From assembly GCA_900757335.1 (NCBI GenBank), contig CAAENL010000080.1, positions 1 through 11,829 on the forward strand: 11,829 nucleotides of DNA, read 5' to 3'. The stretch is from Clostridia bacterium. Its GTDB lineage: Bacteria; Bacillota; Clostridia; Oscillospirales; Acutalibacteraceae. The notes under the pieces were generated by a model. The model did not search any database and had not been told where the DNA came from. It was given only the letters and a program-made list of their open reading frames with translations. Shown here piece after piece: positions 1 to 5,336 of the stretch. A program made the translations under genes and the position numbers. Within the stretch, counting starts at the first letter, position 1. Each line of letters starts with the position of its first letter.

Positions 1-873
1 TTCATTTACTTTAATATTTTCCATAATTTTTTTCCAACAGCCGGGATTGCCTTCCCACTGAGGGAATTTTTTTTCGTCTTTAATCGGCGGTACGTCTTTG
101 AAAGTAAATTGAATAATTTTCAAGTTTTCGTTTTCAAATAGGATACTCTTTTTAAAGTCGGGTATATCTTCATCAACTACATTGATTAAAGTAATTTTTT
201 TATTAGGGTAAATTTTTGAAAATTTTTCAATAAAATCTATCAGTTCTTTATCTGAAGCATCTTTTCTGTTGCAAATAAGTCCGATAGAATGCGAATTTTC
301 CAGTATGTTATGTAATTTTTCTGCTCTTCCAAGCATAATTGTTCTGAATTTTTTATGTTCTGATTCCAGAGGTTCATCTTTTTTGAAATGGTGAATTGAA
401 ATAACTCCGTTTTTGGTGTCTTTGACAAATTTATGATCACCGCAATATTTGTTCGGAATTTCTTCTATGTTTTCAAAAAAATCCGCAAATTTAGTTTCGA
501 AAAAGTGAATTGCCGTTTCTAAGGAATAAGACATCATCCAATCTAAAGGAAAAGCACTGATACGCAAATTATTTTTCCTTAGATGTTGACAAGGTCTGCA
601 AGCTTCTCCAATCGGAATCATGCAATCAACTTCGATTTGCTCGCATTTGATTTTATTTTCGTCTTTTTCGTCATTACAGACTCGTGACGCAGCGACTAAA
701 TTATTCGTTTGATTATCTTCGGTTGCTTTTTCATTTTTTTCGTTACAGACTTGTGATACAGCGACTAAATTATTCGTTTGATTATCTTCGGTTGTATTTT
801 CTTTTTTTGCATCTACGTTTACAAATAAACAAACTAATAATATCATGCATAAAGTTTGTTTTACATTCAACAT
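1..873 (-). CDS. Exported DUF1796 putative papain-like cysteine peptidase (3' end cut by window edge)
   Basis: An open frame runs from ATG at 873 to the window edge, giving 291 codons with no stop, so the C-terminus is missing. Residues 1-22 look like a signal peptide: K5, a hydrophobic core at 8-18, and a signal peptidase site near VDA. Residues 23-68 are two 23-residue repeats sharing the core EDNQTNNLVA-S-VCN. From residue 85 on it matches my memory of DUF1796: IGEACRPCQHLRKNNLR with candidate nucleophile C92, then FPLDW at 108-112, and IHHF with candidate histidine H161, where relatives usually have HDF. The family is described as putative papain-like cysteine peptidases and I know of no assigned substrate. 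The start is supported by AGAGG about 10 nt upstream; an earlier ATG at 884 stops at once. Export fits with the neighbouring secreted beta-lactamase-fold protein, but the two genes have separate promoters. The family call rests on recalled motifs, not a search. Confidence 0.72.
   Translation of the reverse strand, partial: MLNVKQTLCMILLVCLFVNVDAKKENTTEDNQTNNLVAVSQVCNEKNEKATEDNQTNNLVAASRVCNDEKDENKIKCEQIEVDCMIPIGEACRPCQHLRKNNLRISAFPLDWMMSYSLETAIHFFETKFADFFENIEEIPNKYCGDHKFVKDTKNGVISIHHFKKDEPLESEHKKFRTIMLGRAEKLHNILENSHSIGLICNRKDASDKELIDFIEKFSKIYPNKKITLINVVDEDIPDFKKSILFENENLKIIQFTFKDVPPIKDEKKFPQWEGNPGCWKKIMENIKVNE
674..811. repeat. 69-bp in-frame tandem repeat, two copies
   Basis: Unit 674-742 and unit 743-811 align without gaps at about 61 of 69 bases. 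They are identical over 36 consecutive bases in the middle. The unit is a multiple of three, so each copy encodes 23 residues of the linker between signal peptide and peptidase domain in the DUF1796 gene. The differences cluster at the unit edges. Confidence 0.9.
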
Positions 874-906
874 TATTAATCATCCTCTTTGGTGTTTATA
901 AGATAA

Positions 907-916
907 ATTATACCAC
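907..916 (-). promoter_or_regulatory. Extended -10 promoter of the DUF1796 gene
   Basis: On the minus strand this reads TGTGGTATAAT-like, with TATAAT at 912-907 preceded by TGG, an extended -10. No good -35 stands 16-18 bp upstream (only TTTAAA/ATTTAA). Transcription would start near 900, leaving a leader of roughly 25-30 nt before the ATG at 873. Confidence 0.5.
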
Positions 917-1542
917 AAAAAATATTTTTTTAAATAAATATTTGTTAATTGGTGTGTATGAATTTAAGTAGTTAATAAAATAATTGATTGAAAAATATCA
1001 GTAAATTTGAAAATTTATTGATATTTTTATTGTGAAATTTAATTGGTTTTTATGTTTATGTGCGAGCAAATACTTATATTTTGAACTAATGCACTGAAAG
1101 TTTTTTGTATGTAATATTCAAATAAATTTGTTCTTTAGATTTCGTATTTTATTATTTTCTGCGTAATAAACATTTTCAAAAAGGTGTATTTTTTAAAGGG
1201 CAAATTTCTGTTCACCGGCAGATTTTTAATGAGGCTGATATGATATGGAATGTGATAAAATACTGTTACTTGCACACATAAATGGGTTTATGATATTAAA
1301 CTTAAATTATTTTCATAACTTATCTTACTTCAACTAATTTTTTATTTTTTCAAATATTTCATAAAAATTTATATGTTTATTTAGCAGTAAATCTTCATAA
1401 TATTATGGTACTTTTGCATTTTAATTTTTATTAACTTGCTATCTTTAAGCTATAAAATTTACTTTTTAGTTTAGTATATTAGGTTTTTTGTTTATATATT
1501 AATCTACACCCGGTGATGCGATAGTCGAACAGTTTTTTTATA
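917..1542. other. Long AT-rich intergenic stretch, no supported gene
   Basis: Roughly 0.6 kb between the DUF1796 promoter and the terminator of the beta-lactamase-fold gene holds no reading frame with a start codon and ribosome site. Base composition is extremely AT-rich, except around 1155-1270 where it is less extreme. There, a plus-strand frame stays open from 1126 to a stop at 1276-1278 but has no start codon near its beginning. I found no strong hairpin, repeat or RNA gene. Confidence 0.6.
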
Positions 1543-1543
1543 T

Positions 1544-1573
1544 AAAAAAGCGACTTTTTATGAGTCGCTCTTT
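1544..1573 (-). terminator. Intrinsic terminator of the serine hydrolase gene
   Basis: A perfect 7-bp stem AGCGACT/AGTCGCT (1549-1555 with 1563-1569) and a 7-nt loop is followed on the minus strand by a run of six T. It begins 28 nt after the stop codon at 1598-1600, the expected place for an intrinsic terminator. Confidence 0.85.
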
Positions 1574-1597
1574 GAGAAAAGTAGTATTAAAAAATTT

Positions 1598-3052
1598 TTA
1601 CTTGATAAATCTGTTTAATTTTGATAAAGGAATCAAATCGTTTTTAAATGTTATGCCTTTAACAACTTTGCCATTTTCAGTTTTGAAATAAATCTTGCTT
1701 TTAAGTGCAGGACCACCTTTAGCGGTAATATTTTCAAATAAGTACGGTCTTATTTGTATGTATTTTTGAGAAATATTTCCTGTTTTAACTTGAATTGTAT
1801 TTTTATCTATGCTTTCAACTTTCATAATTTCGAAAGGTTTTTTGCGGTTCATAAATTTTGTTCTTGCATGAACATATTCTCCTTCGAAAAGTTTGGAGTC
1901 AGGAAATTTTGAATTATCGTCAAATTTTTGATAATCGTTTCCTGTCAAAAGCCATGCTAGACCATATGTAATATCCCAACCGTTTTCACCGTTAACAAGC
2001 ACAGAAACAGAAAAATTTTCTTCGGGAACTATTAAAAAATGTGAAACCATTCCTTCTACACATCCGGTATGACCCAGTCCGCGATAATTTCCGTCTGTAC
2101 CCCAAAATCCGTGATGAATCGAAAATAATTCTTCACCTGTTGGCGAATAAGAAACACTTAACATTTTTTTGAGTGTTTCAGGTTTTTTGAACAAAGGAGA
2201 TTTTTTATCTTTTGTTGGCATGAGAGCAGAAGCGAATTTTGAAAGTTCATCTGCTGAACCAATAACAGACCCTGAAGCATATAACCAATCTCCGGCATAA
2301 ACAGAAGTCTTTTTAAATTTACCATTATAGCCTACAGCTTTATTTTGTACGACGCACTTTATGGGATCTCTTTCAGGATAACATACATTCATACGGCACG
2401 GTTTAAATATATTTTCTTTTACATATTTGTAAAACGGAATACCTGAAATATTTTCAATTATAAACGCTGCTAAATTAGCTCCGTAATTTGAATATCCTTG
2501 AAATTCTCCCGGCTTAAAACACTGATTTCCGCTGTAACATCTGCGGGTTGCTTCGCCAAGCGAATTAAAATCGGAGGAGTTGCCGTGGTGAGACCAAAAA
2601 GCTTCAAATCCTGCGTTGTGATTCATTAGATTTTCAAATGTAACAGGTTGTTTGAAATTTATTTTAAGGTGGTAGTTTTTAGGTAGATATTCTCTAATAT
2701 CGCATTTTAAATCTAACTTTCCTTGTTCTTGAAGCTGCATTGCGGCGGTCCAAATAAAAAGTTTACTTACGGAAGCGTAATTAAAAGTAGTACTAGAAGT
2801 AACCGGAGTTCCTTTTTCAATGTTAGCTTTTCCGTATCCTTTGCTTAAAATTATATTTCCGTTTTTGGAAATTGATACTTGGGCTCCGGGAACCTTTTTT
2901 CCTACAAATTTATTCATAAACTCGTCTACTTGCGATTCGATGTTCGTTGAAGATATTCCCGATGGAGTTTTAAATTCGCCGGCACAAACGGAAGACACCA
3001 TAAGACCTGCTCCTAAAAATGTACATAAAAACTTTTTTAATAATTTTTTCAA
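1598..3052 (-). CDS. Exported class C-type beta-lactamase-fold serine hydrolase
   Basis: This 484-residue protein has the class C beta-lactamase/penicillin-binding-protein-like fold. The visible motifs are the SxxK tetrad S94-V-S-K97 (acyl-serine and general base), Y187-S-N189 as the YxN motif, and H328-T-G330 in place of KTG. Residues 1-24 (MKKLLKKFLC, then a hydrophobic stretch to VCAG) form a signal peptide, so it acts outside the membrane. After the catalytic domain (about 40-370) comes a beta-rich tail of some 115 residues, like the C-terminal domains of many esterase or D-aminopeptidase members. The HxG triad and tail fit an esterase, peptidase or PBP4*-like role better than antibiotic resistance, but the substrate cannot be read from sequence. 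The start is TTG at 3052, fixed by GGAGG at 3060-3064 with a 7-nt gap; the ATG overlapping that site stops after five codons. It has its own promoter and terminator, so it is monocistronic. Confidence 0.88.
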   Translation of the reverse strand: MKKLLKKFLCTFLGAGLMVSSVCAGEFKTPSGISSTNIESQVDEFMNKFVGKKVPGAQVSISKNGNIILSKGYGKANIEKGTPVTSSTTFNYASVSKLFIWTAAMQLQEQGKLDLKCDIREYLPKNYHLKINFKQPVTFENLMNHNAGFEAFWSHHGNSSDFNSLGEATRRCYSGNQCFKPGEFQGYSNYGANLAAFIIENISGIPFYKYVKENIFKPCRMNVCYPERDPIKCVVQNKAVGYNGKFKKTSVYAGDWLYASGSVIGSADELSKFASALMPTKDKKSPLFKKPETLKKMLSVSYSPTGEELFSIHHGFWGTDGNYRGLGHTGCVEGMVSHFLIVPEENFSVSVLVNGENGWDITYGLAWLLTGNDYQKFDDNSKFPDSKLFEGEYVHARTKFMNRKKPFEIMKVESIDKNTIQVKTGNISQKYIQIRPYLFENITAKGGPALKSKIYFKTENGKVVKGITFKNDLIPLSKLNRFIK

Positions 3053-3098
3053 AAAAATGCCTCCATAATTTATTATTATCTAACTATTGTATAAAATA

Positions 3099-3127
3099 AT
3101 TATATCACATTTTTTATATTAACGCAA
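3099..3127 (-). promoter_or_regulatory. Promoter of the serine hydrolase gene
   Basis: On the minus strand, TTGCGT (3127-3122) is separated by 17 bp from TATAAT (3104-3099). The TGA just before the hexamer makes an extended -10 (TGTGATATAAT). The hexamer lies about 46 bp upstream of the TTG start. The same 11-mer occurs upstream of the Nudix gene. Confidence 0.6.
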
Positions 3128-3543
3128 GCAGATGTCAAAAATAATCGGTTTTATAAAGTAAATTATCCACGCTTATAAAGAATGGGGTACTATATGAAAA
3201 AAATCATGCAAGTACTGAGTAGTTCGGTGTAGCCTTAACCGAAGAATAAGAATTTAATTTGCTAAATTAAAAAGTTAATCTTTGAATTTTAGAAATGTCA
3301 TGTTAATAAAAATTAAGATACAAAATCACTGTAATATCACGAAGATTTATTGTTAGCTGAGTTTTTTAAACGAATATAAGTTTTTTTAAATATTTGAAAA
3401 AATAAAAAATCGGTTGAAGTAAGATGAATTGGGATAACAACTTTTATTTAATAATCCGAGTGGTAAATAACAATATTTTCATGTGTTCCAAATCTTAACG
3501 GTTTTATTCAGATACGAGCGATAGTGCAGAGTTTTGCTCGTTA
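3128..3543. other. Non-coding stretch between serine hydrolase promoter and phage-type gene
   Basis: No supported gene lies here. Small inverted repeats are visible: TTCGGT/ACCGAA (3223-3228 with 3238-3243), an AT-only 8-bp palindrome with a 3-nt loop (3253-3271), and ACGAGC/GCTCGT extended by a G-U and an A-U pair (3514-3521 with 3534-3541). The last lies just before the terminator hairpin at 3552-3570, so a plus-strand transcript would end in two consecutive hairpins and a T-run. I cannot tell whether such a transcript is made. Confidence 0.4.
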
Positions 3544-3545
3544 AA

Positions 3546-3576
3546 GAAATACCCCCGGCTAAGCCGAGGGATTTTT
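3546..3576 (-). terminator. Hairpin terminator after the phage-type gene, possibly bidirectional
   Basis: Arms 3552-3559 and 3563-3570 enclose a 3-nt loop. In minus-strand RNA all eight pairs form, one as G-U; in plus-strand RNA that pair becomes a C-A mismatch. It lies 21 nt past the stop of the 97-residue gene. On the plus strand it is followed by ATTTTTATTG; on the minus strand by the weaker TATTTCTTT. GC-rich hairpins of the GGCTTAGCC kind also occur at IS200/IS605 ends, so an element remnant is the alternative. Confidence 0.65.
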
Positions 3577-3591
3577 ATTGTTTTAAATTTA

Positions 3592-3885
3592 TTAATCAAT
3601 ATCATCGGTATAACCGGAAAATTGCTCAAGTGTTTTGAGATACGAATAAGCGGTATTTACGTTCAAAGACGGATTATATGTTACGGACATATATTTCGTA
3701 TTTATAAAAACATTCATTGACTGGTGATTTTGAATAGCGTTTTTTTCTTCTTGTCTTTTTTCTTTGCTTGTGTAGGAAGCCAGTTCAATTACGCTTTCCA
3801 AATTTGTAATATTGTTTACGCTTACGATTCTGTGATAATTTACATTAACTCCGTTTGCTAAAGTTATTGATTTTATGAGTGCCAT
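3592..3885 (-). CDS. Small phage-type protein of unknown function
   Basis: This is a 97-residue soluble protein with no signal peptide or membrane segment. The N-terminal half reads LANGVNVNYHRIVSVNNITN, then a charged KEKRQEEK stretch (about 60-67 in a helix-like segment), then a short beta-rich region and YLKTLEQF near the C-terminus. This pattern resembles small uncharacterised proteins found in tail/lysis regions of Firmicute prophages. That is from memory; I know no function and name no family. The start is well set: GGAGG at 3895-3899 lies 9 nt from the ATG. No other phage gene is nearby, so it is either a stray cargo gene or the last piece of a decayed prophage. It is divergent from tspO across a 319-bp gap and ends at a hairpin terminator. 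Confidence 0.7.
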   Translation of the reverse strand: MALIKSITLANGVNVNYHRIVSVNNITNLESVIELASYTSKEKRQEEKNAIQNHQSMNVFINTKYMSVTYNPSLNVNTAYSYLKTLEQFSGYTDDID

Positions 3886-4173
3886 TTTACAATACCTCCG
3901 ATTAGTAATTTTAAAGATTTGAACGTGTCGTGAATCAATTGCTTAAGTTTGCTTTTAGGTTTATTGTTTTTCCCGGTTTACCTCCTTAAAATTTTTTGAT
4001 AAAAAACACTGTTCAAATATCCGTTAAAATCAATAAAATGTTGCACTCGAGTGCGAAACTTAAAAAATTATTCTTGTATTTTATATTATAAATTTAAAAA
4101 TTTGGGACTGTAATAACTTAACAGGGATAAATGTCTTTTGCGGTGTATATAAATAAAAAAGCAAAAAACAATA
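3886..4173 (-). other. Intergenic leader with stranded Shine-Dalgarno and palindrome
   Basis: No complete gene is found between the phage-type gene and the tspO promoter. On the minus strand, AAGGAGG at 3987-3981 is a near-ideal ribosome site, but no ATG, GTG or TTG follows within 5-13 nt. The frame after it is open for about 30 codons (KNNKPKSKLKQLIHDTFKSL, continuing) and stops just past the start of the 97-residue gene. ATTTGAAC and GTTCAAAT (4011-4018 and 3917-3924) flank this stretch and could pair in the transcript. The perfect palindrome GCACTCGAGTGC lies at 4043-4054. Confidence 0.4.
4043..4054. promoter_or_regulatory. 12-bp perfect palindrome, possible operator
   Basis: GCACTCGAGTGC is a perfect dyad in otherwise AT-rich DNA between the divergent phage-type gene and tspO. 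Its position and symmetry suit a dimeric regulator site, but no regulator gene is nearby and I recognise no known box. Confidence 0.3.
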
Positions 4174-4179
4174 TATAAT
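4174..4179 (+). promoter_or_regulatory. tspO: -10 hexamer upstream of tspO
   Basis: TATAAT lies 25 bp before the ATG at 4205 in a run of A and T. No recognisable -35 stands at the right distance (4151-4156 is AAATAA). The leader would be under 20 nt, just long enough for the GGGAGGA ribosome site at 4194-4200. Confidence 0.35.
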
Positions 4180-4204
4180 AAAGTTTATTTTCTGGGAGGA
4201 AGTT

Positions 4205-4669
4205 ATGATAAAATTAAAATCTCTTTTAGTAAATCTTTTGATTACCCTTGGAGGAGGAGCGATTATTGCTCTTTTAACCAAAAATTCAATGGATGTTTAC
4301 GCAAACGTTCAGCAACCTCCGTTAGCTCCGCCGGGAACGGTGTTTCCGATAGTTTGGACTATACTTTATACACTAATGGGAATTTCAGCTTATATGATAA
4401 CCGAATCAAAGTCGCCGATAAAAAAGAAAGCACTGACGATTTACGGAATACAACTGTTTTTGAATTTTTTATGGCCTTTGGTATTTTTCAACGGTCAGAT
4501 GTTTTTGCCTGCATTTATACTTTTAATGGCAATTTGGGTTATGGTTTTGTGGATGATAGGTCTTTTCTATCAAATAAAACCCGTATCTGCGTATCTTCAG
4601 ATACCTTACGCTTTGTGGCTGACTTTTGCCGCATATTTAAATTTGGGGGTATATATTCTTAATATGTAA
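4205..4669 (+). CDS. tspO: TspO/MBR family membrane protein
   Basis: The 154-residue length and hydrophobic pattern of five membrane helices match the TspO/MBR (tryptophan-rich sensory/translocator) family. Visible signatures are the first-loop QQPPLAPPGTVFPIVWTILY (about 36-55), with the proline-rich turn and FPxVWxxLY, then LNFLWPLVFF (86-95), and PYALWLTFAAYLNLGVYILN (134-153) at the last helix. Family members bind porphyrins and related tetrapyrroles and act in stress responses or tetrapyrrole handling; the physiological role in Firmicutes is unsettled. The start ATG follows GGAGG by 5 nt. The gene stands alone: it is divergent from the phage-type gene, and its stop lies 4 bp from the stop of the convergent Nudix gene with no hairpin between them. 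Confidence 0.93.
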   Translation: MIKLKSLLVNLLITLGGGAIIALLTKNSMDVYANVQQPPLAPPGTVFPIVWTILYTLMGISAYMITESKSPIKKKALTIYGIQLFLNFLWPLVFFNGQMFLPAFILLMAIWVMVLWMIGLFYQIKPVSAYLQIPYALWLTFAAYLNLGVYILNM

Positions 4670-4673
4670 ATTT

Positions 4674-5126
4674 TTATTCCCATCCAAATTCTCCGAAATA
4701 GATGTTTGAAAAATAATTTTCGATAGCTTCTTTTCGGTCAGGTATGATGTTTTTCGGAAGATTTTTTATGTTAAACCATTTTAAATCCGAGCATTTGTGA
4801 GGTTCTGCAATATAGGGGAGACCGCTGTATTGAGATCCGTGGAAGTAAACATAACAGTATATAACAAAATCTATGTTATTGTAGTAAAATCCTGCAAATT
4901 CAAGATTTTCTTTCAAAATAGTAATTCCTATTTCTTCCTTAGCTTCTCTTACAATTGAGTCACGTACCGACTCGTTTGCTTCCACATGACCGCTTGCAGC
5001 CGCGTCCCAAAATCCGTCTTTAAAACCTGTGTTTTGCCTGAGCTGAAGAAGTACTTCTGTTTCGGAACCGTTTTTTCGCGTTAATATTAGGAATCCTGCC
5101 GTAGGTGTTTTAAATCTTTCTTTCAT
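4674..5126 (-). CDS. Nudix hydrolase
   Basis: This 150-residue cytosolic protein carries a complete Nudix box at residues 46-68 (GHVEANESVRDSIVREAKEE then IGI), which fits GX5EX7REUXEEXGU exactly. The catalytic and metal-binding glutamates E61, E64 and E65 are present. Such enzymes cleave a nucleoside diphosphate linked to another moiety. Length and single-domain layout resemble MutT-like NTP pyrophosphatases and related housecleaning enzymes, but the substrate is not readable. The start ATG at 5126 has AAGGAA about 9 nt upstream, and an extended -10 promoter lies at 5173-5181. It is divergent from glnN and convergent with tspO; nothing suggests a shared pathway. Confidence 0.93.
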   Translation of the reverse strand: MKERFKTPTAGFLILTRKNGSETEVLLQLRQNTGFKDGFWDAAASGHVEANESVRDSIVREAKEEIGITILKENLEFAGFYYNNIDFVIYCYVYFHGSQYSGLPYIAEPHKCSDLKWFNIKNLPKNIIPDRKEAIENYFSNIYFGEFGWE

Positions 5127-5172
5127 AAAATAAAGTTCCTTTCATTTATTGAATTGAATTATGGGAAAAAAG

Positions 5173-5184
5173 ATTATATCACAG
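5173..5184 (-). promoter_or_regulatory. Extended -10 promoter of the Nudix gene
   Basis: On the minus strand TGTGATATAAT gives TATAAT at 5178-5173 with TGA before it. The upstream 17-18 bp is A/T-rich without a clear -35. The 5' leader would be about 40 nt. Confidence 0.5.
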
Positions 5185-5258
5185 TTTTAAATTTTATAAT
5201 TAAAAATAAAATTTATTAAACTATCTAAAAAGCTGAGGATATCTCGGATAAACTTTAA

Positions 5259-5287
5259 TTGAACAAAGACATCGCATGGTATATAAT
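5259..5287 (+). promoter_or_regulatory. glnN: Sigma-A type promoter of glnN
   Basis: TTGAAC (5259-5264), a 17-bp spacer and TATAAT (5282-5287) make the best -35/-10 pair in the window. Transcription would start near 5294, leaving about 43 nt to the ATG at 5337. I see no clear inverted repeat that would suggest a nitrogen regulator site. Confidence 0.7.
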
Positions 5288-5336
5288 TTTATACTGTAAA
5301 TTATTATATATTTGCGGAAAGCTGGAATGATGTAAT

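Noticed and set aside
240..440. 66-codon minus-strand frame
   Set aside because: It lies in another frame inside the longer DUF1796 gene, which has the signal peptide and conserved motifs.
684..971. 95-codon plus-strand frame
   Set aside because: It is antisense to the DUF1796 gene; its internal repeat is just the 69-bp repeat read from the other strand, and it has no ribosome site.
1598..3052. Antibiotic-resistance beta-lactamase
   Set aside because: HTG replaces KTG and there is a long beta-rich C-terminal tail; these fit the broad esterase/peptidase group, and nothing shows drug hydrolysis.
3424..3498. 24-codon plus-strand peptide (MNWDNNFYLI...)
   Set aside because: It has no convincing ribosome site or promoter and is short enough to occur by chance.
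3592..3885. DUF2922/DUF1659/YvrJ-type cluster
   Set aside because: Neither length nor motifs of the 97-residue protein or of the short leader frame match what I recall of those families.
4354..4662. 102-codon plus-strand frame
   Set aside because: It is a +1/+2 frame shadow of tspO with no ribosome site; tspO is the clear family match.
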